From DSXH01 sp964532065 (lineage in GTDB: Bacteria; Bacteroidota; Ignavibacteria; Ignavibacteriales; Melioribacteraceae), in contig CAZHHG010000001.1 in NCBI GenBank assembly GCA_964532065.1, forward strand, positions 62,001 to 126,000: a DNA stretch of 64,000 nt, in the 5' to 3' direction. Within the stretch, counting starts at the first letter, position 1, and each line of letters opens with the position of its first letter. This document shows, piece after piece, positions 24,234-33,088 of this stretch. Below the pieces are notes generated by a model. It was not told the origin of the DNA and did no database searches. It was given only the letters and a program-made list of their open reading frames with translations. Position numbers and translations under genes: made by a program.

Positions 24234-25451
24234 CTACGCAGCTTCAATTTCTTTAATAGACTTCTCAATAATTTTTACAGCTTCTTTAATCTGCTCTTCA
24301 TTTATTACGAGCGGGGGTGCGAAACGGATGATATGCTGGTGAGTCGGTTTTGCAAGTAAACCGTTTTCTTTCATCTGAAGGCAGACGTCCCATGCTTCTT
24401 TACCGTTTTTCGGTTTAATTACTATCGCATTCAGTAATCCTTTTCCGCGGACGAGTTCAATCATATCGGAATTGATCTTAGAAATTTCCTCTCTGAAAAC
24501 CTTCCCAAGTTTTTCAGCATTCTGATCAAGTTTTTCCTCTTTAAGTACTTCGAGAGCGGAAATTGCAACTTTAGAAGCAAGCGGATTGCCGCCGAATGTA
24601 GACCCGTGTTCACCCGGTTTTATTACGAGCATAATATCATCGTCTGCGAGCACCGCGCTTATCGGCATAGTTCCGCCGCTCAACGCCTTCCCAAGAATTA
24701 CAATATCGGGTCTTACTTTTTCATGTTCGCAGGCAAGAAGTTTTCCTGTGCGGCATAATCCGGTTTGAACTTCATCGGCAATAAAGAGAACGTTCTTCTC
24801 TTTACACATCTGATAAGCCTTCGAAAGATAACCTTCGTCGGGTACAACGACTCCGGCTTCACCCTGGATCGGTTCAACAAGAAATCCCGCAACATTAGGA
24901 TCCTGAAGAGCTTTCTCAAGCTCCGCCAGATCGTTGTACGGTATTTTTATGAATCCGGGTGTGTAAGGTCCAAAACCGCGGTAGGAATCGGGATCGTTCG
25001 ACATTGAAATAACTGTGATAGTTCTGCCGTGGAAATTACCGAGGCAAACAACAATTTTTGCTTCGTTTTCAGGAATTCCTTTCTTATCGTAAGCCCAGCG
25101 TCGGCAGAGTTTAAGAGCGGTTTCGTCTGCTTCGGCACCGGAGTTCATCGGCAGTACTTTATCGTATCCGAAATATTCCGTGATATACTTTTCGTATGGA
25201 CCGAGACAGTTATTGTAGAATGCGCGCGATGTTAATGTTAAAGTCTTTGCCTGTTCAATCATAGTGTCGATAATTTTGGGATGGCAGTGACCCTGGTTAA
25301 CCGCCGAATAAGCCGAAAGAAAATCGTAGTATTTTTTCCCTTCAACATCCCAGAGGAATACACCTTCCCCTTTTGCAAGAACGACCGGAAGCGGATGATA
25401 ATTGTGCGCTCCATACTTATCTTCCAGTTCAATGTAGTCTTTAGTAATCAT
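24234..25451 (-). CDS. rocD: Ornithine aminotransferase (RocD)
   Basis: RocD moves the delta-amino group of ornithine to 2-oxoglutarate, giving glutamate semialdehyde and linking arginine to proline and glutamate. The 405-residue protein has the class III aminotransferase set: MNSGAEADETALKL (102-115), FHGRT (140-144), FIADEVQTGLCRTGK (223-237) and the pyridoxal-phosphate lysine Lys255 in ILGKALSGG. The N-terminal EDKYGAHNYHPLPVV distinguishes ornithine aminotransferase from acetylornithine aminotransferase. It is a single gene with a terminator on its 3' side. Its presence 22 kb from argCJB is consistent with arginine turnover. Confidence 0.93.
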   Translation of the reverse strand: MITKDYIELEDKYGAHNYHPLPVVLAKGEGVFLWDVEGKKYYDFLSAYSAVNQGHCHPKIIDTMIEQAKTLTLTSRAFYNNCLGPYEKYITEYFGYDKVLPMNSGAEADETALKLCRRWAYDKKGIPENEAKIVVCLGNFHGRTITVISMSNDPDSYRGFGPYTPGFIKIPYNDLAELEKALQDPNVAGFLVEPIQGEAGVVVPDEGYLSKAYQMCKEKNVLFIADEVQTGLCRTGKLLACEHEKVRPDIVILGKALSGGTMPISAVLADDDIMLVIKPGEHGSTFGGNPLASKVAISALEVLKEEKLDQNAEKLGKVFREEISKINSDMIELVRGKGLLNAIVIKPKNGKEAWDVCLQMKENGLLAKPTHQHIIRFAPPLVINEEQIKEAVKIIEKSIKEIEAA

Positions 25452-25665
25452 ATTTTCTCCGAATGATTTTTAAGTATCGATTTTATCAGTTATTTAACAA
25501 ATGAATTCACAAATTCTAAAAAGGACTTTTCGAATTGTTTTAACTAAAGGTGATAAATTTTACTGGTGAAATATATCGAACCTTGTTCGGGCTTCCAAAA
25601 TTTAGGAATCGATTTTAAGAAGTGGTTTTAAAATGCTTTGAAAAACAAACTTAAACGCGATTATT

Positions 25666-25703
25666 GAAAAATAAAAGAGCCCGGAGCCGATTAATTTCCG
25701 GGC
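25666..25703 (-). terminator. Rho-independent terminator of the DUF1579 gene
   Basis: On the minus strand GCCCGGA (25703-25697) and TCCGGGC (25685-25679) pair, and TCTTTTATTTTTC follows. The stem begins 13 bases after the stop codon. The remainder of the 25452-25715 gap shows nothing else. Confidence 0.8.
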
Positions 25704-25715
25704 CCATAATTAAAA

Positions 25716-26279
25716 TTACTTCCTGATATACTCCATGGTGAACATCTTAACTTCCTGTCCACCCATTTCACCGAACATATCGAAGACAGTTTTGTTATCG
25801 TTAATCCATTTAGAAACAGAACGGTATTTCATCGGTTTCCCGGCCGCAGGATCATAACCTTCGCCGGTAAATTCAAGAGAGTTGGTTTTATCATCGTACT
25901 TTCCTTTCATCATCATAATTCCGGTTCCCATATTATCGATCCAGATACTTACGAATCCTTTGGTGCCGTTATCGTAAGCATCGATACCGAGTCCTTCAAA
26001 GGGCATTCCGCCCATCTCCCCTTTATGAACCGACTTCATATATCTTCCTTCGAGTATCAATTCGAAAGTTGCTTCACCTTCGGATTTCGTTTCAGCGCCG
26101 GTTGAAGGATCTACAAATGTTGTTACTGTTTTCCAGTTCCCGGCCATTTTTGCCATCATCTGGTGCATTGGACCGGGAGTCATATATTCAACCCAGGCTT
26201 TCATTGCTTCCGCCTGATCCTGGGCATAAATACCGGTTGAAAGAAAAAGAAAACAGGATGCTAAAAGGATCTTTTTCAT
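25716..26279 (-). CDS. Secreted DUF1579 family protein
   Basis: This 187-residue protein has a signal peptide (LLASCFLFLSTGIYAQ) and a single lipocalin-like DUF1579 domain: LAGNWKTVTTF-like start (AGNWKTVTTFVDPSTG), EGEATFELILEGRYMKS, MPFEGLGIDAYDNGTKGF and a terminal TMEYIRK strand. DUF1579 proteins are small beta-barrels of unknown ligand, often periplasmic. It is monocistronic between a terminator and the MFS gene. Family confident, role unknown. Confidence 0.85.
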   Translation of the reverse strand: MKKILLASCFLFLSTGIYAQDQAEAMKAWVEYMTPGPMHQMMAKMAGNWKTVTTFVDPSTGAETKSEGEATFELILEGRYMKSVHKGEMGGMPFEGLGIDAYDNGTKGFVSIWIDNMGTGIMMMKGKYDDKTNSLEFTGEGYDPAAGKPMKYRSVSKWINDNKTVFDMFGEMGGQEVKMFTMEYIRK

Positions 26280-26407
26280 TTTAATTCCTTTCTGTAAAAT
26301 AATTGATATATAGTTATTGGAGTTTTGGAGCGGAGGTTAAAATAAGACTTTTGAAGAACTAAAAAATATTTTTTTTGGATTAAGAGGACATCCGCATTTT
26401 ATTTAGA

Positions 26408-27631
26408 TTAATCATCGTTCGCATAAACGCCCTTATCTTTAAAAAACAGGAACATCAGAGCGGTTATAGAACCGAACAGAAATGAACCGATCCACAATAC
26501 ATCCGATCCGAACAGATCCAGTACTTCTGTTCCGAGCCAGGGACCGATCATAAGCGCGAGACTGAAAGTCATCTGGAAATATCCCATATACTCTCCCCGC
26601 TTGTGCGATGGTGAAATAGCAGACGTATAAGAAGTGCTTGCAGGAAAAAAGATCATCTCCCCGAAAGTCCAGATAACGATCGTGAACGAAATGAAATAAA
26701 TATTATCTGAAAGCACCATAAGGCCAAAACCAATTCCGCATAAAAGAGCGCCGAGAGCGAGAGCCTTTCTATCATCCCACGCCGCCATAGCGTTATTAAG
26801 AGGCACTTCTATAAAAATTATAATTACGGTATTGATTGCAGTTAATATTCCGAAAACGGCGCCGGAATAACCGAGATCCCGTACAATGTAAAGAGGAAAT
26901 CCGCCGATATGCTGAAAGAAAACAATATTAACCGGAATAAGTGAAAACAGAAAAAGCAGAAAAACTTTATCATTCAAAATACCCGATCTATTTAGAGATG
27001 CTTCGCCATTACTGGAAATCCCCGTTTCTGTTTTAGCAGCACTGGCTTCGGCATATGATTCATGCTCATCAAACCGTGCTATCATCAGAAAGATACCCGC
27101 TACAATCGACGTAATACCGTCTACATAGAAAAGTAATTTAAAATCGATAGTGGTTAGAATTCCGCCGATGACAGGACCTATACTCATACCTAGATTTATA
27201 GCGAGCCGGTTTAATGCAAATGAGATTTTCCTTTTGGCCGGTTCCGATTCGGTTGAAATAAGAGAGAGATTAGCGGGACGGAATGCCTCGCTTATTACTG
27301 ACCAGATTACCGTGTAGCCAAGTATTAGATAGTAATCCGTTATGAACGGATAGACAAAAAGCATCAGACCGGTTAAGACAAGAGAGAGTTTCATTACCCG
27401 CAGCGCACCGAGTTTATCCGATAACTTCCCGACAATCGGCGCGGTTAAGAGAGCGCCAAATCCGTAGAACGCGAGAACCAGTCCTGCGCTGCCAGCGCTC
27501 ACCCCAAAATCCTTCGCCATATAAATCGCAAGGAACGGAAGAACCATTGTTCCTGAGCGGTTTATCAGCGTGGCGAACGCCAGTATCCAGATGTTATGCG
27601 GGATCTCTTTCAGTCCGCGATACGGATTCAT
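26408..27631 (-). CDS. Major facilitator superfamily transporter
   Basis: This 407-residue protein has about twelve hydrophobic spans and the MFS loop 2-3 motif GKLSDKLGALRVMKLS (about 62-77), plus WDDRKALALGALLCGIGFG in the second half as its counterpart. The central loop (about 195-215) is polar. The C-terminal half has FPASTSYTSAISPSHKRGEY, which resembles MdtH/YqgE-like drug-exporter groups. The substrate cannot be read. A TAnnTTTG promoter candidate lies 80 bases upstream, divergent from the lipoprotein operon. Confidence 0.85.
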   Translation of the reverse strand: MNPYRGLKEIPHNIWILAFATLINRSGTMVLPFLAIYMAKDFGVSAGSAGLVLAFYGFGALLTAPIVGKLSDKLGALRVMKLSLVLTGLMLFVYPFITDYYLILGYTVIWSVISEAFRPANLSLISTESEPAKRKISFALNRLAINLGMSIGPVIGGILTTIDFKLLFYVDGITSIVAGIFLMIARFDEHESYAEASAAKTETGISSNGEASLNRSGILNDKVFLLFLFSLIPVNIVFFQHIGGFPLYIVRDLGYSGAVFGILTAINTVIIIFIEVPLNNAMAAWDDRKALALGALLCGIGFGLMVLSDNIYFISFTIVIWTFGEMIFFPASTSYTSAISPSHKRGEYMGYFQMTFSLALMIGPWLGTEVLDLFGSDVLWIGSFLFGSITALMFLFFKDKGVYANDD

Positions 27632-27710
27632 TTAATAGTGACCAATCTTTTTTATTAATCGAATTAAACCGGATCTAAATCCAGGTGTTGATACCCGGCA
27701 AGCATCTATG

Positions 27711-27744
27711 CAAAAATAGCAAAAGCTATCTACTAAATAATCAA
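27711..27744 (-). promoter_or_regulatory. Bacteroidota-type promoter candidate for the MFS gene
   Basis: On the minus strand TATTTTTG (27718-27711) matches TAnnTTTG, and TTG (27744-27742) stands 23 bases upstream. The element lies 80 bases before the MFS start. Confidence 0.4.
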
Positions 27745-27792
27745 CTAATTCATTAAGTTAATCCGTGTAAATTATTTAAAGGAGATTAAAAA

Positions 27793-28242
27793 ATGACGAT
27801 ACGCCGCATAGTAATTTCCGTGGTTGTATTGATCGGTATTGCAGGCTGTTCATCCCTGGTATTAACACCGTCCGATTTTTCATGGCCTGTAGAAAATGTT
27901 CTGAAAGTTGACGATAAAGGTTTTGTTGCCGAGGACCGGTATACGTTTTCAATCAATTTGAAAAAGCTTTTTTATGAGGAGTTTAAAGATTCAACTTCTT
28001 TTTCCGGTAAAGAGATAAGGATAATCCGTGATAAAACAGGTTATTACTACATGACCGGAAAAGATTATAAGAATGTATATGTATTTATTCCTGTTGAAAA
28101 CGGAATGAAAATGGAAAATAAAATTGTTATCTCGGAAACCGAGAAATTATCCTCCCCAGTATTTAATCAGAAGTCACCGAATATTGAGTTGATTGACGGA
28201 TCAAAAAAATATCTGCTGAATCATAAAGGAATAGTGAGGTAA
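27793..28242 (+). CDS. Hypothetical lipoprotein
   Basis: This 149-residue protein begins with a lipoprotein signal (VVVLIGIAGCSS), the lipid cysteine being residue 19. The mature part has FSWPVENVLKVDDKGFVAED and a beta-rich body with no motif that I recognise. AAAGGAGA lies nine bases before the ATG. The next gene starts three bases after its stop, so the two are one operon and may form an envelope complex. Function unknown. Confidence 0.7.
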   Translation: MTIRRIVISVVVLIGIAGCSSLVLTPSDFSWPVENVLKVDDKGFVAEDRYTFSINLKKLFYEEFKDSTSFSGKEIRIIRDKTGYYYMTGKDYKNVYVFIPVENGMKMENKIVISETEKLSSPVFNQKSPNIELIDGSKKYLLNHKGIVR

Positions 28243-28245
28243 CAG

Positions 28246-29484
28246 ATGAAGAAGAATATTTTATTGCTGACAATATTATCTCTAATGATTTCCTCTGTTT
28301 CATTTTCACAATCGGATTTTGAAAAGACACAGAATTTTAAAACGAAATACAAACAAATTGAAGAAGCAATTAAAAACGCTTCTACACTCGATGAATGCAA
28401 CACTATCTCATCAGATATAGCAAAAATGAAAGAGGAATTTTTAGCGGATAAACCTCTTCTAGATAAGAGCCTCTACCCAGATAATTTTGAAACATCTTTT
28501 GCAAAAATTGAGAAGGCGCTTGAGATAAGGAAGGGGGATTTTACCCAGATAGTTGAACTTACAAGCGAAGTCGGAACACTTAAGACACAGGTTACAGAGC
28601 TGAGCGAGAAGAACCAGAATCTGATCGGTCAGATCCGCCAGCTGAATCTGCGCGTGGAAAAGGACGCCGCTACAATTGCATCGCTTCAGAAACTTGTTGC
28701 GCAGTTGAAGAGTAATATTCAGCAGAGAGATTTGCTGGTGAGGGATATTGTTGATAGTCTCCTGGCGGAATTTGTGAACGCTCCTTCATCGCTAAATGAG
28801 GCCGAGAAACAATCGATTATTTCTAAAGTCGACAGCCGTAATCTCTTTTACAATATAGAGAGGACTATCAGCGACAACATTCAATTCATGCGTGTAACCC
28901 AGCTTAATCCGGAAGATCTTGCCGGAATGAAGAATCAGTACCGCGATTTCAACAAAGTCTGGAAACAGATCGGTCCGCGGCTTGCCGATGTTTATCTCGA
29001 TAAAAGAGAGAAAGCCGTTGAGATCGGAAACATCGACGGAATGTTCAACGACTGGAATCAGAAAATTAACGAGGAGATGTGGGGCCGCTTGAATAAACTA
29101 TTCCGTGAAAAACAGATCCCGATGCTTCCTTTCAGCAGCGGCGATCAATTTACAAACAGTGCCGTCTCGTTTATTGATGATGAAATTAAAAATCTCGGCG
29201 TTAAGAGTTCCGACGAGTCCGAGCGTAATTTTTACACATTCACAGACAGCGTCTACTTTCCGCAGATTGAGCCGGTATGGATACCGATACTTATCGAAAA
29301 CAATATGATGACTGAAGCCAATAAAGATACGATTGACGCGCGGATTGCGGTCTGGAAAGAAAAAGTAGCGCCGGCATCAGCATTCAACTGGATTTATGTC
29401 GCACTGATTGCGGTAATTGTATTTCTCACAATCGCCTATTTTCTCAAAGGAAGAAAAAGAAGTATTCCACCGCAGAACGAATAA
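28246..29484 (+). CDS. Exported coiled-coil protein with C-terminal membrane anchor
   Basis: This 412-residue protein has a signal peptide (LLTILSLMISSVSFSQ), a helical N-terminal part and a coiled coil at about residues 105-165 (LTSEVGTLKTQVTELSEKN, IGQIRQLNLRVEKDAATIA). A helical domain of about 200 residues follows, then a C-terminal transmembrane segment (WIYVALIAVIVFLTIAYFL) and a basic tail (KGRKRSIPPQNE). The layout is that of a periplasm-facing inner-membrane protein. It is coupled with the upstream lipoprotein and ends at a strong terminator. No family recognised. Confidence 0.7.
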   Translation: MKKNILLLTILSLMISSVSFSQSDFEKTQNFKTKYKQIEEAIKNASTLDECNTISSDIAKMKEEFLADKPLLDKSLYPDNFETSFAKIEKALEIRKGDFTQIVELTSEVGTLKTQVTELSEKNQNLIGQIRQLNLRVEKDAATIASLQKLVAQLKSNIQQRDLLVRDIVDSLLAEFVNAPSSLNEAEKQSIISKVDSRNLFYNIERTISDNIQFMRVTQLNPEDLAGMKNQYRDFNKVWKQIGPRLADVYLDKREKAVEIGNIDGMFNDWNQKINEEMWGRLNKLFREKQIPMLPFSSGDQFTNSAVSFIDDEIKNLGVKSSDESERNFYTFTDSVYFPQIEPVWIPILIENNMMTEANKDTIDARIAVWKEKVAPASAFNWIYVALIAVIVFLTIAYFLKGRKRSIPPQNE

Positions 29485-29507
29485 AAATATTTAATAAAAT
29501 CATTGAG

Positions 29508-29534
29508 AATGCCGGCCTGTCCGGCATTTTTTTT
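29508..29534 (+). terminator. Rho-independent terminator
   Basis: AATGCCGG (29508-29515) and CCGGCATT (29521-29528) form an 8-base-pair stem with a 5-base loop, followed by T residues to 29534. It ends the lipoprotein/coiled-coil operon. Confidence 0.9.
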
Positions 29535-29818
29535 ACTATATCTTCTGTCACAAGCACTGAATAATAGGTTGACTTTGGCCGCGTCATACTTTAAGTTGCT
29601 CTCGGATGTTGTATTAGCTAACGAAACTTCATACTGTTCCCTTGAACCGTAATGAAAGAAAACAAATGCAGCTTAATTGAATTCCAAGAACAACCCTATC
29701 ATAATCTTAAAGACTTATTTCAAACCAATAAGCCCTTATTAAATTATCTTAATAGATCAGGTCAGACTATTCTTTCCATATATAATTCCAAGACATGATT
29801 ATGTCTTAAGGAGGGCGC
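29535..29818. promoter_or_regulatory. Leader region of the T9SS protein with a hairpin beside its ribosome site
   Basis: This gap of 284 bases has no gene. At its end AAGACAT (29790-29796) and ATGTCTT (29801-29807) form a 7-base-pair stem with a GATT loop. It touches the AAGGAGG ribosome site (29808-29814), which is four bases from the ATG. A TTGACTTT sequence occurs at about 29570. The hairpin could modulate translation. Confidence 0.4.
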
Positions 29819-32800
29819 ATGAAAATCAAATTTACATCAGTCTTATTAATTCTATTATTCTTCACTCAGATTCGTCTTGTTGCACAATCCGACAAAAGAG
29901 AGATGAAGGAGAATAAAGCAGTTTCAGAAATTGAGATGAATTTTCCCCTGCCCGGTCCTTTTCAGGCAGCAAAGGAAACCAACGCTAATTTCGCTACAAC
30001 GGTTTATACTTTCGGTGATATCACAGTCTTCTCCTATTTCGACAACACATCAATAACAGTTTATGACGCAAACGGAACGCAGAAAGGGACACAGACACTA
30101 AACACCGATAAGTATCACACATTTAATTACGGAATCGGCGTTTTCAGAATTGTGGGAAATAAAACTTATACCGTTCTGGTCGGTGACGCAATTTCTTCAA
30201 CAGTAAATGGTTTCTTTGCGGTTGATGAAGCCGGCAGAGCCGTTTCAACAAAACTGAATACCTGGATGTCGCGACAATCTAGTTTAAGCGGAGATGATTT
30301 TATTGTCTTTGCTTATGAAAACGGGACCGGGTTTACCGTAAGAAATCTAACAACCGGTAATATAATTGCGGCAGGGTCATTAAATGCCGGGGAACATTAT
30401 TCTTTTAAAAACGGAGTTGGCGTTCCCTGGAACACACCTCTTCAGGTAACAGGTACAAAACCCGTTTCCGCACTCTCGTATGAGGATCAGGATTATTATG
30501 TTCCATCAAGCAACGGCTCTTTTGTTGGAACCACCTTCTATGGTTATTCGGCTTATAACGGAAGCTGGACAAACAGTATTACCGTGACATCGTATTCAGA
30601 TAATAATACGATTACTGTTAGAAACTCAGGCACCGGACAGGTAATTGGGACAACAACATTACAAACCGGACAGGTCTATTCATCCGGAGTTACAACTCCC
30701 ACATACTGGTCTGTTACTTCAACCGGTCCTGTCTCCGCCGCAAATATTCCTTTCTTTGGCTGGACGGGTAGTTATAGTTATATGACAAGAGCAATTGACC
30801 AGACGGGTAGAGGATTTGGTACATTATTTTATGTCCCCACAATTGCAAGTAATATCCATGTCTTTTCTTTTGAAAACGGAAACAATATATCTATCACGAG
30901 ATTGGGTCAGTACAATCAATTCCCGTACACCAGCACAATGCCGGTCTATACAGGAACTTTAAACGAAGGCCAGCATTATAATTTCACTTCGACTTCGGGT
31001 AATTATGTTTATAAGATTGAAGGCTCAAAAAATATTTCTGTTCTGCAAAGTAATAGCTCCGCAGGAGCGGATTTTATGCCCCTCGCATATTCTCTTGATT
31101 ACCCTGATCTTGCAATTTCAACAAGCGACATTGCCTACAGCAAAGCGGATTCCGATATTCAGGTGGGCGATCTTATAACGGTAACAGTAACGGTTCATAA
31201 TTACGGAAACGTTGCGGCTTCCAATGTACTATGTTACGCATACGAAGGTGATCCTGACGCCGGCGGTAACGCACCGCTTATAGGAAGCGGAACGATTTCA
31301 AGCATTCCAGTCGGAGGCACAGGAACATTTACATTCCAGTACAGGGTTCCTACAAGTCCCGAGTACCGGTTCCTGGTGGTTAAAGTCGATCCGACAAATC
31401 AAATTACTGAATCAAACGAATCGAACAATAAAGCAACCCGAAGCATCAAGCCGAACGGAGATCTTCTGCCTCCTCTCGCCGTAACTGTTACTGCACCGTC
31501 GAGCTTATCACTAACCGGAGGAGTTCTTACACCAAATCCATTCACTGTTAAATTCGATATCTTCAACACAGGAACAGTAAACGCGGCCAACTGTACAGTA
31601 ACGCTTGAACTATTCAACGGACTTACACTCGCTTCGGGCACACTTGTTAGAAACCTGGGAGACATCGCTGGTAACGCAACAAAATCTGTTGAGTATTCTA
31701 TTAATGCAAATCCGGCCACATCCGGATTTAATCTCTACAGAGCAACTATAAGAGCAACCTCGCTTACAGATAAAGTTGTAAGCAGGAGCGTAAATATTCC
31801 GGACGGAACTCCGCCTGCAGCGCCGACAAATCTGGCCGGTCAGGTTACAGGCAACGGAGCCGGATCGTTCACATGGAACGCAAACGGTGAGGCAGATCTC
31901 GCCGGTTACTATCTCTATTACGGAACAAACGGCACAAACTGGAACGGCACAGGCGCCGCTCAGGGTAATTCGCCGATACTGGTTATCGGTCAGACAAACT
32001 TAAATATTAGCGGTCTTCCGTCAGGACTCCATTATTTCATGCTGAAAGCTTTTGATACATCCAATAATCTAAGTGCGGGAAGTAATATCGTACAACTAAC
32101 ATTTTCCGGTCAGACTACTGTCCAGCAGATCTTTTACGGAAATACTCCATATACCGTAACCGTATCAACCGATCAGGGCGGATGGGGTTTTGTAGCCGGG
32201 ACAAACAGCTACGGAGACCTTGGCAAATATCAGCGTTTCGATATTTCTCAAAACGCTAAATTGACCGGTACGTATATTTACTTTGCAGGCAAAACAATCA
32301 CGGGCAGTGCGGACAACTTTAATGTAGTTGTAAAACAGCGCGACGCTGCAACGGGAGCTCCCGGATCTACACTTTACACCCAATCCTACAGTACCAATAT
32401 AATTGACATTACAACACCCGGTACATCACGGAATTACTTCCCGATTACTCCGAATCAGAATCTCACATCCCCGTTCTTTATTGGGATTGAGTGGGCTTCC
32501 GGAATTGACGACCGTTTTGGAATAATTATGGATGCCAGTACAGAAGGTGAAGGCGCAAAACGTGCATGGGAGAAATGGGATACCGGCGCTTACCATGCTA
32601 TGGCTGACGCATGGAATACAATGGATCGGGACTTATGGATCGCTGCGGAAGTTGAAGTCTCAAGCGGAATTGAAGACGGCAACAATGCAATCCCGACAGG
32701 ATTTGCTCTCAACCAGAACTATCCCAATCCGTTCAACCCGACTACCGTTATCAGCTATCAACTACCGACTTCCGCGTTTGTAAGGTTGACGGTCTATGAC

Positions 32801-32959
32801 ATTCTCGGTAATGAAGTCGCTGCGCTGGTAGGTAAAGAACAGCATGCGGGATATTACAGCGTGACATTCAACGCTAAAAATCTAACAAGCGGAATCTATT
32901 TCTACAGGCTGGAAGCAGGATCATTCAGCGAAGCAAAGAAACTGCTGCTGGTTAAATAA
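29819..32959 (+). CDS. Large secreted adhesin-like protein with type IX sorting domain
   Basis: This 1046-residue protein has a signal peptide (LLILLFFTQIRLVAQ). An N-terminal region (about 40-425) resembles IgGFc-binding-type beta repeats (FGDITVFSYFDNTSITVYD, then FIVFAYENGTGFTVRNL). A CARDB-like domain (about 430-545; QVGDLITVTVTVHNYGN) and a second one (about 555-660) follow, then a fibronectin III-like domain (about 667-765; SFTWNANGEADLAGYYLYYG). The C-terminal sorting domain is at about 965-1046 (LNQNYPNPFNPTTVISYQL, GIYFYRLEAG, KKLLLVK). The last part is the type A signal recognised by the type IX secretion system and cleaved at the surface. The architecture fits adhesion or surface binding; no catalytic site is seen. 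No T9SS machinery gene is in the window. Confidence 0.85.
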   Translation: MKIKFTSVLLILLFFTQIRLVAQSDKREMKENKAVSEIEMNFPLPGPFQAAKETNANFATTVYTFGDITVFSYFDNTSITVYDANGTQKGTQTLNTDKYHTFNYGIGVFRIVGNKTYTVLVGDAISSTVNGFFAVDEAGRAVSTKLNTWMSRQSSLSGDDFIVFAYENGTGFTVRNLTTGNIIAAGSLNAGEHYSFKNGVGVPWNTPLQVTGTKPVSALSYEDQDYYVPSSNGSFVGTTFYGYSAYNGSWTNSITVTSYSDNNTITVRNSGTGQVIGTTTLQTGQVYSSGVTTPTYWSVTSTGPVSAANIPFFGWTGSYSYMTRAIDQTGRGFGTLFYVPTIASNIHVFSFENGNNISITRLGQYNQFPYTSTMPVYTGTLNEGQHYNFTSTSGNYVYKIEGSKNISVLQSNSSAGADFMPLAYSLDYPDLAISTSDIAYSKADSDIQVGDLITVTVTVHNYGNVAASNVLCYAYEGDPDAGGNAPLIGSGTISSIPVGGTGTFTFQYRVPTSPEYRFLVVKVDPTNQITESNESNNKATRSIKPNGDLLPPLAVTVTAPSSLSLTGGVLTPNPFTVKFDIFNTGTVNAANCTVTLELFNGLTLASGTLVRNLGDIAGNATKSVEYSINANPATSGFNLYRATIRATSLTDKVVSRSVNIPDGTPPAAPTNLAGQVTGNGAGSFTWNANGEADLAGYYLYYGTNGTNWNGTGAAQGNSPILVIGQTNLNISGLPSGLHYFMLKAFDTSNNLSAGSNIVQLTFSGQTTVQQIFYGNTPYTVTVSTDQGGWGFVAGTNSYGDLGKYQRFDISQNAKLTGTYIYFAGKTITGSADNFNVVVKQRDAATGAPGSTLYTQSYSTNIIDITTPGTSRNYFPITPNQNLTSPFFIGIEWASGIDDRFGIIMDASTEGEGAKRAWEKWDTGAYHAMADAWNTMDRDLWIAAEVEVSSGIEDGNNAIPTGFALNQNYPNPFNPTTVISYQLPTSAFVRLTVYDILGNEVAALVGKEQHAGYYSVTFNAKNLTSGIYFYRLEAGSFSEAKKLLLVK

Positions 32960-32981
32960 ATTTAATCTGATTACTTATAAT

Positions 32982-33008
32982 AAGCCCCGGATATACCGGG
33001 GCTTTTTT
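32982..33008 (+). terminator. Rho-independent terminator
   Basis: AAGCCCCGG (32982-32990) and CCGGGGCTT (32996-33004) form a 9-base-pair stem with loop ATATA, followed by a T-run. It lies 23 bases after the T9SS protein stop. Confidence 0.92.
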
Positions 33009-33088
33009 ATACACTGTTTTAATTAGCCATTTTCACTTCAACTCGATAATTTTACCGGTAACTTTTCCAATAACTATGGAATGAAAAA

